Shown: positions 1-11,834 of the stretch, one piece after another | How the letters are laid out: every line of letters begins with the position of its first letter | How positions within the stretch are numbered: the stretch's first letter is position 1 | Source: Paramecium octaurelia | Lineage: Eukaryota; Ciliophora; Oligohymenophorea; Peniculida; Parameciidae | Length of the DNA stretch: 64,000 nucleotides | Reading direction: 5' to 3' | NCBI GenBank assembly: GCA_905182995.1 | Contig: CAJJDP010000088.1 | Location: 205,381 to 269,380 of the forward strand | The notes under the pieces: generated by a model | The model's database searches: none | Told to the model about the DNA's origin: nothing | Seen by the model: the letters and a program-made list of their open reading frames with translations, nothing else | Position numbers and translations under genes: made by a program

Positions 1-694
1 AAAATGATCTGCAAACCAGAGAAACGTCTGAAGTCTCATGAGGTTCTCTAACACCCATGGATGAAGTAATAACAACCAGGGGGTTCATTTTTAAGTGTTA
101 ATTATCAATCTTTGAAGAATTTTACAAATTTCAATAAGTTAAAAAAGGTTTGAATCTCCAAAATTATCCTTAGGTTACATTAACTTATATAGCTTCGTAA
201 TTGTCAGAATAAGAAATCTCAGAATTAGGCAAATTGTTCAAATAATTGGATAAGAATGGAGATGGCGTTTTGACTATGGATGAATTAACTCATGGATTGA
301 CTGGTCTCAAGAAGGAGTCCCAAAATGAAATCATGAGTGTGATCAAAAGCATTGACACTGACGGTTCAGGAACCATTAATTATACAGGTATTTATCACTC
401 AAATTATTAATCCCCAAGAGTTCTTGGCAGCCACCATAGAGAAAAGTGTCTACATGAAGTAAGAGAGACTGTTCTAAGCATTCAAGATGTTTGATTTGGA
501 TGGAAGTGGGAAGATATCAAGGGATGAGTTGAGATAAGTCTTGGGAAGTAAGTAAATGAAATGATCTTCTAGAAACTGGGTCTGGGTTTGATGATAACAC
601 CTTCAAGGCTTTGATTGCAGATGCTGACAAAGACGGAGATGGGGAAATTGATTACAATGAGTTTATAGAAATGATGGACAAAATGAAATCGTGA
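1..694 (+). CDS. Calcium-dependent protein kinase (CDPK), 3' part
   Basis: The window opens inside the last kinase subdomain (residues KPEKRLKSHEVLQHPW), followed by the junction segment VTLTYIASQLSEQEI and four EF-hands. Calcium-binding loops are visible as DKNGDGVLTMDE, DTDGSGTINYTE, DLDGSGKISRDE and DADKDGDGEIDYNE, all with acidic residues at positions 1 and 12. Three mini-introns interrupt the gene (148-173, 388-418, 548-572), each restoring the frame exactly. In CDPKs, calcium binding to the EF-hands releases an inhibitory junction from the catalytic cleft, so this is a soluble Ca2+-activated Ser/Thr kinase. The N-terminal kinase lobe lies upstream of the window. It ends at a TGA 126 bp from the converging MROH1-like gene. 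Confidence 0.93.
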
Positions 695-820
695 GTCAAT
701 ATATATATTATATAATAAAATTTATGTTTGTTTAATTCGCAACTCCGAAAAGTACTTAAAAATGACTATTTATAACTGCTTATTATTATTATACACATTT
801 CTTATATATTTTTAGGAATG

Positions 821-3800
821 TCATAAATAGTACGCTGCCTTCATCACCAATTATTTGGTGACCAACTTCGCCTTGCTGTTCTCCTTGCATAATTACTCAA
901 TCTGTGCTCTGTAATCTCCAACTTCTCTGAAGGACAATAGAATAATCAAACTAAATAAGGCAGCTCCCTTGATGTTGTGTTCTGGACTCTTACAAAACTC
1001 AATCAATGCTTTGATATATGTCTAATTAACATCATTGTAATTAATACATTTAAGTGTTCTTGCTCTAAGTTTATACTCATTATCATGATGATCTTTTCAT
1101 TTTCTTCCAAATGACTCATCTCAAGTTCACTCTAGATTTCGTTGTTCGATAATTGTCTATAATATGTAAACAAATTGATATACTAAAGCAATGGTATTTG
1201 AAGTAGATTTCCTATTGGTTCCAAAGCTAACTTGCACACTTGTCTAACCTAAACACTATCATCTAACAAATGAAGCATCAAAGACACTAATGCCTATCTC
1301 AAATAGGACATAATTTGTTCGTTCATTATTTTCTCTACAAAACAAGTATTGCATAATTTTGAGAATAGAGAAAATGCTGAAATTCTAATCTTGGTCATAG
1401 TTTTCTCAAAATTAGAAGTTGTTGTCAAAATTAACTATGGAATGTATGCCACAAAATCAGTTTTTGAATCGACTAGATTTTACAAACTAATCATGGCACT
1501 CCTCACGCAAATCTCCTATTAATCATCCAGCAAACTTATAAGACATTCGATGATCTCTTGTAATAGGTCTTTTTCAATGGTCTCTTCAGCCTTTAGATAA
1601 TATGATAGTCCTCCCAATCCAAATGCCACTTAGGCTCTAACGTTATCACTGTCATCCTCAGCTGATTCCAATAGGGTTCTCAAGAGATTCTCATAAACGC
1701 TCTGTTATTCATATTCTTTCTTATAACTTCTGATGAATTAACTAATGACAACAATCGCACCCAATCTATATGAGGCTTGTTCTTTTTTGGCAAATCCTTC
1801 TATGAAATTAAAGAGTTTCTGTTAATCTTGAAAAGATGCCCCTTTGCAATATATCATAACGATCTCCTAGACTCCATCCTCCACTTCCTCTTCGATCAAC
1901 AACTTCTTAAAAACGTGTTAGGATATTCCTTCAATATTGCATATGGTCAACAAATTTTGGAATGCCCAAATAGCAGTCTAAACCGATTAAGAGGATCCAG
2001 ATAACTTAGGATCATGACATGTCATGAATCTCAATAGGAAAGTTCCCAAAATACTGGCCATTGATTTTGGCAGCATTTCAGCTAGAATTTTATTTTCGTC
2101 AATCAACAATTATCCAATAAATAAGGAGGCATTAACTAAATAGTTTCCAATATCCCCAGCAATAACTACAAATTACGATGATAACTTACTTCCTTCTGGA
2201 TTGTTTAAGACATCAGTTAAAAACTTAAAGCTCTACACCATGTAGGTCTTCTTCTAGCTTATGCAATTAAGGAACAGTTTAGGGAACATACCCACTGGAA
2301 ATTCTGAATGGTTTTCCAGAAGGATTTCCAAAGAATCGCTCAAATTATTTTGAGCCAATAAATCCATAGCTTTGCTTAAATTAGAATTACTATAATAATT
2401 AGTATAATAACAAAATTACATCAATTCTTCAGATGACGATCCTGCTCCTTATTGACAAATTAATTAGAACAGAGTTAGCACCCTGTTTAAATCAGCATAT
2501 TCACTTTGATAAACACATTGAATAAGCGAAACAAATCCATGGAGTGATTCAACGATTGGCTCGTTGATCAAATTCTGCAATTCTTAAAGCAATGTAGTCA
2601 GTTCATTGTGGTGCAATTTCTCTCTCAATGATTAAATTAATTAAGAGTTGAATTCTTCATCAGTTTTTTGATAAATATCCAAGTACACTCCCAAACTCAA
2701 CATGACTTTCTCTAAGATCAAAACCACTGATCTTTTGGCATTAGTATTACGGTATAAGATTGAAAGCAAGGTCAGAATCACCTTAAAGTAGTTCTTATGG
2801 TTTTATTCCATCTTCAACTTTACTCTCTAAATGCTCTTCTGCAAAATCTCAATGAGTTAATCATTGTCCTTGATTGATTTGATCAAATACAATAGAGATT
2901 GCCAAACCGAAATAGTTTAAGAGTCTTCATCCAATTTGATTGTTCCCAAAAACAACAAGAAACAATTCTAAAATGTGATATTGACCTACTCAATTGATAG
3001 ATCATACTTCTATTCTAAGTGTTAACTCAATAATTGTTTAACTTTGTTGTACTCAATTGGTGCCAATCTAAATTATAAATTAATAGTATTGAGATTTCTG
3101 AATACATTCCCCCTTGCAATATTCTTCTAACAGTGAGTCAACACTTGATCCCTATATTTTTGGTAACTCAACAAAAATGAGGATGCTGCTGCCTCATCAG
3201 TGTTCTCAACTGACCTCTCTATGGCTTTGCTAATGGATTCCAAAGATATTTGGAGTGAGTTGAACAATTGCTCATGTCCAATGAACGGCATCACATTAGG
3301 TAAGATGTTTTTCTCCAATATTTCTAACGAGACTTATTTGGCTAAACATCCATAGGCAATTAGCAGTGTGGCTCTAAAAGAAGCCAAGTATTCATCACTT
3401 CCACTTTTTTAAAAGATAGACAAAACACTCTCCTTAAAGGAACCTGTATTTTTCTTCTGAATGACTTCGCAATTCAAAATCGACTTGACTTTGTCTAAAA
3501 CTAATTGGGTGTGTCTTTCTCCTATGTAGCCAAAGCATTCAGCTACACACAATCTAAGATTAAAGTCTGGTTCTAAGATGGGAACATTTAGATTCAGTGC
3601 TTGATTTGTGTATTCCTGATGACAAAAACTAAACAACTTATCTAGATTGTATTTGATTGTTTCCTAGTTGGTGAGGAAACTCATCAAGGTGGCTTGCATT
3701 TTCATAATTGGCAACTTCAAAGCTTGTGAGTTTAAATACATGCTAAGTTACACTTAGAAATCCTCCTCTATTTAAGAGAGTTCTTTGTTTTATATGAACA

Positions 3801-5727
3801 ATGACAGACAAACCTTCCAAATCTATTACACCTTCTCTTCGTAGAATTCATCCAAAGGTCTCTTGTTTATCAGGTATTGTTTCAAAGCCTCAACATTTTA
3901 ATGAAAACTACTTGGCACCTTCAAATCGAAAGTCTTTATTAAATGTGGCAAGAAGTTCACTGCCTCAAAACCTAAATTCGGAAAGAAGTAAGGAATCTGT
4001 ATGAGGAGCAACATCCTGACAACGATGACATGTTAAGCAACCGGGGAGTTATGTGTAATGGTATTTAATTTTTGTAAGATCGAAGTGTAACATTTGAAGA
4101 TATGAGACAATCCAGGGGAAAACTTTTGGTTGTTGATGATTTCCAATCCCATAGGCCATAATAGATCATAAAAGTATTGATCTTGCGAAAGGGTTGTCAA
4201 TATTTTTTAAGCTCTACTCTTCAATAGCTTTCAAAATTTAAATTTAAAACTTACTTCTAGTGTGGTTTCAAATGGAGCAGCCCTTTGCTTGCCATATTCT
4301 TCCAATTCCTTGTCGTGTATTGAAACTTAATTGAAGAGATAAAAGAGCAAAGCCTTCACATCCAAGTTGGTTTGATTGATTGGTTGTTCTTCGTCCTTGA
4401 GTTTGTATTGTATTTGGAGAATGATTTCACAAATGGCATATCTCACTTCGCAATCCTGTTCGAATTACAAATTCAATAATTGTAACACCAATTGTCTTTT
4501 GAATGGTTCAGAGATCTGTTTGAAATTCCTGGACAGAATGAAATTGCAAATCCAGAGACAAGAGACTCTCTCGATTGAATCCTTACTCTAAACAATAATG
4601 TATGTGTATTTACATTGATTCTTCCTATGAACAAGTCCAAACAATTATCAATGTTGAACTTTGATACTGTCTGCAGAAGAGTCAATAAATCATTCTTGTA
4701 CTTTAAGGCATTTGGATCAAATGGATAATTCGGAGAGAAGATGGGGTTTTTGTAAAACTCATAGAGAGACACCATGATAGATTTTATGATTCCCTCATAC
4801 CCGATTCTATCCAATTGGTAGAGTCTCTCCAAGAATTTATTGAACCCTTCGAACAATGGCCTTAATTGATTATTCTTCTGTTTCAACACACTCAAGTAGA
4901 TGGAGGTCAATCTTTCAAGACTGCGTTCCAATCTCTCTCTAGAGATGAATTGACTCATGAATCCCACCAATGACAACACTTGCAATTGGATTGTGGTCTG
5001 CATCCAATCCTTAATGATTTAGTCGAAGATAAGCCAACTCACATTTTACACCTGCTCCTGATTAATCTACACCTAATTCTCCTCGAAATGATTGAGGGTC
5101 TTATAAATAGATTGCAACAATGAACAGTAGTCTAATCTACATTGATCAGTCTTCACAAGAGAGAGAGATGACAGAATCTTCTATAAGATTTCATACGAAA
5201 ATTGTCGGAAGTATTCTTTGCCTAAACAAATTTAGCTAATACTGTACTTTGAGATTCAAAAATCTGCTGAATGATCTTCAAAATAACTAATTCAGGAACA
5301 CGTCCTGATTCAAAAAAGTCAGAGATGTGATTGATTATCAACTCATCGAAAACATCCATTAATTTAATGTGGATATCACTCAGCAACTAGTTCAACTCCT
5401 CTGAAATTTGAGTCTGACTTAGTATTCGATTTATTATTCGTTTTAACACTTGAGTGTATTGTATGACTGCTAATTTGGCATCCTCCGTTTTGGTTAACAA
5501 TCCAGCAACTTGAAGAGTCAACTTAAGCACTCTGATGTATTCACCATTAATTTCAGCCATCTAAACATACATTCAATACATACTTCATCCAAAATCTCAG
5601 AACACTTACACAAGTAGATCACTGGATGCTTCTACATCACTTAACGACTTATTTGTTCACTCTGCTTCTCGTCTCCATCCCGTATGAACTGTTAAATCAA
5701 ACCTAGTCTAGCATGAACAACTTACAT
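821..5727 (-). CDS. HEAT-repeat protein, MROH1 (HEATR7A)-like
   Basis: A protein of about 1,600 residues made almost wholly of helical HEAT-type repeats. The segments FGYIGERHTQLVLDKVKSI, FRATLLIAYGCLAKQVSLEI and LPNVMPFIGHEQLFNSL follow the layout of the maestro/MROH1 family, whose human member has a similar length (about 1,640). The start is placed at 5727 because a 23-nt intron (5561-5583) joins a short first exon beginning MQVVHARLGLIQQF to the second exon; another intron is at 4588-4613. The C-terminus reads QLVMKAAYYL and then TGA. Family assignment rests on remembered sequence layout, not a search; a generic HEAT scaffold is the alternative. It converges with the CDPK and diverges from the phosphatase gene. 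Confidence 0.8.
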
Positions 5728-5950
5728 TCCAGCAGCTAACTCATTTTAATTATTAATAAAATAATATCAATGACATGTGAAAAAACTTATTTATTTCATT
5801 TGCAAACTCAATCTCAATCTCGCATCATTAAATTCAGTTATGACATCCCCATATTAACTTGATCATATGACGACTTTCTCTATAAACATAATGTAGAGAC
5901 ATTATATTTAATTAAACAGACTTTTTTTAATTTAACTAATTTTAAACTGA

Positions 5951-7717
5951 ATGCAACGAGTACCACAATATGCACAAAGACCTCTAGTTTAAGACTCCTT
6001 CCGTTAGTCCTTCAAATAAACTCCTGACAAAGAGAACACATATGCATAATTACAAAAACGAAAACCCATACAAGCCTATCCTTAATATCAATCCACTCAG
6101 ACCCTCCAAAAACAAGAAATGCGTCCCAATTCCTCACAACCCAGACAACCCTCAGTTCAAGCAGTTCCAAGACCATCCTCAGCATCCAATGACAAAATTG
6201 CCTTCTCCAATCAAAAGCAACCATCCAGATGCTCATTCAAAGAATTAAAGAACTCAACATACATTCAACCATAATAAGCAACACCTTAATCGAGATATTA
6301 TTCATTAAAATAGGTTCCAGACAATACTCTTGTGAAATCATAATCTAATTAACAGTTGGCAAACAAATAAATTGATTAATCAGAATATAAAAAATTACAC
6401 GAAAAATTGTTATTTTTGGAAAACAAGATCAACAAAATTAAATCCAATATTGAAATAAGCAATTCCTAATTACAGAAATAATCTGAAAGAGCCAAACAAA
6501 AACCAGTTGGATTAGCTGCTAAATTTTTTCAAAAAAAAGACCAAGAAAACTATGAATCCAAAGAATCAAGCACCCCCAAAGAATTAACCAAATGTGCAAC
6601 TGCACTCAATCTACAACTCAACAAAGCCTTAAAATAAAGTCAAATAGGCAAAGAAAAACAATCTGCTGTCAATCTAGATCAGTTCGTTACTCAAGTCAAG
6701 CAAATTAAAAAGCCAACTCAACCACAACAATCCCAACTCAGCAGACACCAATCCTTAGAAATTAGTTAAACCACCATCCCAATCACCAAAGCCATTGTCT
6801 ATGACAAATCCTATTCCTCATAAAAACCTAAAAAAGATGACACTGTAATTATTCTATCTCATCTCTAGTTCCTGTACTATATCTCAAGCGTAGTGAAAGC
6901 TCTAGTCCAAGAACAGGCTAATAAAAACGATGAAGTCGTTAGAGATCATATTGTATAAACTATACAGGTAAATGCATTCCTTATCATAAATTAGGGATTA
7001 GAGTATGCTAAGAACCTGCAATTGCAATTCTAAGAGGAAAAGGTTGTTAATCTACCAAAATCGAATCATCTTAAGACTTTAGTTTTTGATTTAGATGAAA
7101 CCTTGATTCATTGTAATGAAAGCGTGGCTGTTCCTGGAGATGTCGTATTACCAATCACTTTCCCTACTGGAGAAACCATTCAAGCTTCAATCAACATCAG
7201 GCCTTTTGCTTAACAAATACTTTAAACTCTATCTCGACATTTCGAAATTATTGTTTTTACAGCTTCGCATTCCTGCTATGCCAATATAGTCTTGGATTAC
7301 TTGGACCCAAAAAAACAATGGATTAGTCATAGACTTTTCAGAGATCATTGCTTATAGAGTGAAGATGGAGCGTATATCAAGGATTTAAGGTATTGCAGTT
7401 TACTTATCTCTCTCTAGAGTCTTAGGCAATAGGAAGTTATCTAACATTCTCTTGGTTGATAATGCTAGTTACTCATTTGGGTAATAGATAGATAATGGAG
7501 TACCAATTATTGCATATTATGATAATAAATATGATTAAGTAATCAATTTGTTCAAATCTAGGAATTATTATATTTACAAAATTATTTAATGAAATTTAGA
7601 ATGATCACTGATGTTAGAGAACTGAATTCATAACTATTAAAAATGAACTCTTACACAAATTATTAAGATCCCTTGCATTTGGTCCAAGATTTATTCCCTG
7701 ATTACTTAACAAAATGA
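5951..7717 (+). CDS. FCP1/SCP-like (NIF-domain) protein phosphatase
   Basis: 571 residues encoded by three exons (introns 7390-7417 and 7539-7561). The first 370 or so residues are glutamine-, serine- and lysine-rich and predicted disordered, with a coiled segment near residues 140-180. The C-terminal domain carries the DxDxT/V phosphatase motif as VFDLDETLIHC and the later motifs IIVFTASHSCYANIVLDYLD, RLFRDHC and LLVDNASYSF. These are typical of HAD-superfamily phosphatases that dephosphorylate the RNA polymerase II C-terminal domain or other phospho-Ser substrates. The nucleophile and acid/base Asp are both present, so activity is expected. The start is the first in-frame ATG after AT-rich leader DNA. 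Physiological substrate cannot be told from sequence. Confidence 0.9.
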
Positions 7718-7759
7718 TTAGTTGTACTTTCATTTATAAACAATATAATATTATATAAA

Positions 7760-8221
7760 TCAATTCAATTTTCTATTTAACTTAATGTACAATTCTGGAT
7801 ATGCCCAACTCACAACCAGGGCTGATAATTTTATTACAGCAAACCCTCCCAAAGTCATTATGACCGGCATTACTGTTATAAAAGCGAATAAGTCCTAATA
7901 TATCCAAAAAACATCAAACAATGAAAACAAAAATGCGCTTTTTCCAGTGATAGTCTTAAGCACTTTTTTTTGGACCCATAAAGTCATCTCTGTTTTTACA
8001 TCGACTCGCTTCTTATATTATTCAATATTTTTCTCATTTTTCTTGTTCATTATTGCCAGATGTATTTTTATTGCAAGAACTGCTTAAATAATAAGGACAA
8101 CGCTCCTGTATTCATCAAAAAGTTGAACTAATTGGGAAAATTTTATAATGGCAGTCAAAATCCAAAAATAACCAAAAAAGGGTATGCTTTTTCTCCAGCA
8201 CCATCTATAATCGAAATGCAT
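7760..8221 (-). CDS. Small multi-pass membrane protein, unrecognised
   Basis: A single-exon frame of 153 residues ending in TGA. It begins MHFDYRWCWRKSIPFFGYFW and shows about four hydrophobic segments, the first close to the N-terminus, then one around VVLIIQAVLAIKIHLAIM, and two near the C-terminus (FLFSLFDVFWIYQDLFAFI and MTLGGFAVIKLSALVVSW) separated by a short loop. A charged stretch rich in K and E lies in the middle. I do not recognise the family. It converges with the phosphatase gene, 42 bp away stop to stop. The plus-strand frame over the same DNA is less convincing. Confidence 0.62.
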
Positions 8222-8852
8222 CAACCATATTAACAACATAAAAATTAATTAATTTTAATATACGAATATTATATTGATTAACCCTAGAATTCTCTTAGAA
8301 TTATGAGCTGCCAATGAATTATTATATTATCAACTAAAAAGAATATTCTATACTAAAACCTTAATTCACTTATTGCTAAAGTTTATTAACTTTGTTTTAT
8401 AATATTTACTAATTAATACATCCTTCTTAAGAAAAATTTAGAGTGCCCTTAATTTGTTTGAAAAATTGTTTATTAAATTTTCATAGCCAAGATATCAAGG
8501 TATTGTACAATAGCTTAAGAGTTTATAAATTTAGCTCTTTTAGAAATTAAACTTGGTTATATAAATAGGATATTAAATTTTTTGCGCTTTGACTACTTTT
8601 CGCCTACTCATTATTATCCTATAACATTTGATTAAACTATTTTTAATATGAAATAATCATTTCCTAATTTGCTAGGATAGCAATTTATTAATTAAAACTC
8701 TTACTTCTATAACTAATTAATTTTATCCCGACCATTTTTTTTCTTAATATTTTTTGATAAACTTGTATCTATTGAGTCAGTATCCTAAAGAAATGTGTTA
8801 ATAAAAATAGACTGAAAATTGTTTAATCTAAATAACTTATATATATATAAAT
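8222..8852. other. Intergenic, AT-rich
   Basis: About 630 bp between the 5' end of the small membrane protein gene and the 3' end of the next minus-strand gene. Short open stretches occur on both strands, but none with convincing composition. The promoter of the 8221 gene must lie here. Confidence 0.5.
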
Positions 8853-9794
8853 TCATGGACACGTTGATTCTACATAGTTGTAAACTCTCTAGCCTATTCT
8901 ATTATAATCAATTAAAATTTGAAATGAATCATCATGTTTTTAATCCAATGCTTTATCTTTTGTTAATTCTTGTAGAGCTATGAAAAGGCTCTCCTACATC
9001 CTAAAATTTTTCAATTTTTTTTTAATCAGATTTCTTATGTTGTTGTATTTGGTCATCACCATTCTCTTATCCATTTCATAAGCATCCTTAAGGACCTTCG
9101 GATGAATGACATTATTGTTTATTTAAGAAACTTTTAAAACTCCATTGTATTACTGAAAATCTACTTGGATTAATTAAGAACGCTTAAAATTCACAGGAAA
9201 ATTATGAGACTCTATTACTTGAATCCAAAACTGTCTCAGTTTATAATCTAATTATGAATTGCCCAATTGATTTTATACATCGTTGATCTGCATAAGATAT
9301 TAGTCATTTACAACCAATCTACTGTAAAAGTAAACTATCAAAGGTTCAGTTGAGGCTACAAATAAAAAGGAAGCCAATCTGATATTAGGCATATCGAAAT
9401 TTATTCCATGTTTGATATGACAATTGTCAGATAATAGATAATAAGGGATTTGAGCAAATTTTTGAAAAATACATATGTTTTTATTATAGGCTATCGTTTG
9501 ATCAGGCACATAGTATATTGATGATTAAATTTTCGGTTTAGAATCAGAATATTGAGGTATGAACTCTTCCATTGTTTCTGGATGAAAATATTTATGTGTG
9601 TCTGAAATTGCGCAAAACTCAATTTCTTATTGAGATGCAGTTAAATAAATGATATGATTAAAGTGTTTCATTAAGGTTAACACTGTTGAATAATTTTTGT
9701 ACACCACGAAATTTTGAAATAGAAACTTAGTTGCTATTAAAATGATTGTACTAAAAAAATAACAAATTATGTTATAAAAATTCATAAAATACAT
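8853..9794 (-). CDS. Single-pass membrane protein, unrecognised
   Basis: An uninterrupted 313-residue reading frame with several in-frame TAA/TAG glutamines and no need for introns. The N-terminus (MYFMNFYNIICYFFSTIILI) is a hydrophobic signal-anchor; the rest is predicted soluble and carries a mix of charged and aromatic residues with a helical, lysine-rich C-terminal third (for example KYNNIRNLIKKKLKNF). The likely topology is a short inside N-terminus with the bulk of the protein in the lumen or outside, but this is inference. No family recognised. The 314-codon length without TGA in AT-rich DNA, together with ordinary amino-acid composition, supports a real gene. Confidence 0.65.
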
Positions 9795-9819
9795 TTTGTC
9801 TAAATCAAATGATTATAAG

Positions 9820-10345
9820 CCTAAGAATCTTCTAGATCTTTATCAATAATTTCTCTAAATACCTTTGAACAAGCTCTTGATTTTCCTTATAAGCTTCACT
9901 AAATTGTCTCCCCCAGTATCAACTTTTTAAAGGATCGTTTTGTGCCAATGATATAAATTTACACATATCCCTTGACTTGTATTTCTATCAAATCATTTAA
10001 CTAAGAATTTAATTTATCCATTCTTTTAAGAGTAGTTTTCAATAATTAAGGATTTTAATTAATTTCTAATACATATATAGATAATCAATTATTATCATAA
10101 AGTCTTAGTCTAATCAAAAAAACTGTTAAGTGTTCATATTTAGACTAAATTGACATGGGTATATTGGGATAATAATAATCATCATTTTAGAATTTTTGTT
10201 CTTTATTTTCTTGAAATGCAAGAGCGATTTTTTGTTTCTTAATTTGATCCAAAACAATTCATTTTATCTGAGAGTTTATGCAACATGATTGCGTTATTTT
10301 TAGAGATTCTCTAAGAGCCTCTGCTATAAACAAGATAAATAAAAA
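9820..10345 (-). pseudogene. Possible gene relic broken by TGA codons
   Basis: Minus-strand DNA next to the tRNA carries protein-like stretches such as VLDQIKKQKIALAFQENKEQ, YEHLTVFLIRLRLYDNN, LKTTLKRMDKLNSQLNDLI in one frame, separated by TGA codons, and WGRQFSEAYKENQELVQRYL in another frame. I could not find GT..AG introns of usual size that remove the TGAs and join the pieces. A decayed gene is the simplest reading; a real gene with introns I missed, or chance open frames in AT-rich DNA, are alternatives. Confidence 0.25.
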
Positions 10346-10391
10346 ATGCAAAAAAAAATATTTATTAAATCATTCTGTTAAAATATTAACA

Positions 10392-10462
10392 GGGTCATTA
10401 GTATAACGGTAGTATGGAAGTTTCGGGTACGTCAGGCATGGGTTCAACTCCCGTATGGCCCC
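10392..10462 (+). tRNA. tRNA-Pro (anticodon CGG)
   Basis: The cloverleaf can be folded by eye: acceptor stem GGGTCAT with ATGGCCC, a D-arm with GTAT/GTAT, anticodon loop TTCGGGT with anticodon CGG, T-arm ATGGG-TTCAACT-CCCGT, discriminator C as usual for eukaryotic proline tRNAs. The loop TTCGGGT is the standard tRNA-Pro(CGG) loop. Internal promoter B-box (GGTTCAACTCC) is intact and a T-run at 10465-10469 gives a Pol III terminator. One oddity is an A-G mismatch in the third pair of the anticodon stem (GAAGT opposite ACGTC) and a four-base variable loop, so function is likely but not certain. Confidence 0.85.
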
Positions 10463-10464
10463 GC

Positions 10465-10469
10465 TTTTT
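10465..10469 (+). terminator. RNA polymerase III terminator
   Basis: A run of five T residues directly after the tRNA, as expected for Pol III termination. Confidence 0.6.
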
Positions 10470-11834
10470 CATAGATTCTTTGATTTAAAATATAAAATAA
10501 TGCTAAATTTTCTTGTTTTTATAAAGCGTTTAAAATTGTTGTTTAATTACAGTAATTTTTTCAATACCAATTTCAAAGGAGCATATTAAACAAAAGCCAA
10601 TTTTTAGGGGTTGATAAGTAAGCAATTAAAAGTAATACTTTTCAATGCCATTATTTAATCAGATGCATAGATTAATTTTGATTTGAACGCTAGAATAATA
10701 AATTTGAGCTAATATTTTATTACATCGGATTTCCATTCTTTATTTATTATTCATTATAAAATTATTTAGCTTCACTGATAATAAATTAAGATGCAAATTA
10801 AATAAAATTGAATACTTTTATGAATGGAAAACTGCAATAAATGAAATAAATAGGCAAAATTTTTATTTGAGTTTTTCTCATTTTTTTAATTAATTTAACT
10901 AGATAATGTTATGCAGGAAATTCAGCATCGGGAATAGATATATATCTGAACATTTCTTGGGTAGCCATTATGCTTCAAGGTCTCTTAGTTGATCAAAATC
11001 TGAATAATGCCAAAATGACATTAATTTAAATGTAACATATACAATAGTATTATTAAAATCTAAAGTCAGAAAATGAATATCTTATCTTCTTATCTCCTTT
11101 TATAACTTAATCAAAGTAATGATTAAGCAGAAAAAAATGTTAATTATGAAGAACCCTTAAGATATATTTCGTGATTTTCAATTTTCCTCTAAAAGAGTGT
11201 TTTCTATAATATCAAGGAAACAGCCTATAATTCTTTAATATCCAATTGCTCAATGATAGAGTCATTAAAAATAAATACTTAATTCTGCTATTTTCTATGC
11301 GTTAGCTTATTACTTTAATTCAATATCAGAATAATATAAATATGCCATTGAGTCAAGAAGTTAATGAATAATTCTTACTCTATTGGAAATACACATGAAG
11401 AGAACCAAAAAAAGTGAATAATCAAACAAATAATACAATTATTAAAACTATTTATTTTGTATTAAATTCTACTTATTAGAAATAAAATCTATAATAATAG
11501 TTTTAGTAATAAGTATATGATAATTCAACTATAGTATTTCAGCATTATTTATGTATTAAAAAATAATTGTAATTGATCAAATTAAACATTAAAAAACTTT
11601 ACTACAATAATGAGATTATTATTTTCAGAAAATAAAATAATCATTATTAAATCGCAAAAAGAGAGATTTGAGATTTTCCATAAAAAAAAAATTAAAAAAA
11701 TTGAAATTCATAATATTTCCTCAACATTATTAAAACTCTGCAACCCTAAATTAAAAAATCTATTTAACTATTCCAAATCAATAGTAGCTTCTCAGGTTTA
11801 TTGAATGAATTAGTTTTTAAATATTATTTTATTT
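10470..11834. other. Gene-poor AT-rich stretch
   Basis: About 1.36 kb between the tRNA and the first channel gene. Some plus-strand segments read like protein (for example GNSASGIDIYLNISWVAIML near 10918-10980 and DIFRDFQFSSKRVFSIISRK near 11160-11225) but lie in different frames and are broken by TGA; I could not connect them by introns. I call no gene here. Confidence 0.4.

Noticed and set aside
7785..8110. Plus-strand frame beginning at 7785
   Set aside because: Opposite to the membrane-protein gene at 7760-8221, which spans the whole segment in one frame with clear helices; the plus frame breaks at TGA and has poor composition.
8035..8240. Plus-strand Cys-rich segment near 8070 as a zinc finger
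   Set aside because: It is the shadow of the minus-strand membrane protein; no start or intron connects it to other coding sequence.
9820..10345. TGA decoded as tryptophan or selenocysteine
   Set aside because: Every well-supported gene in the window ends cleanly at TGA and uses TGG for Trp; three Sec residues in a small unrecognised protein with no SECIS seen is implausible.
11610..11804. Lysine/isoleucine-rich plus-strand frame
   Set aside because: Low-complexity composition, no homology signal, close to the AT-rich leader of the channel gene; looks like chance.
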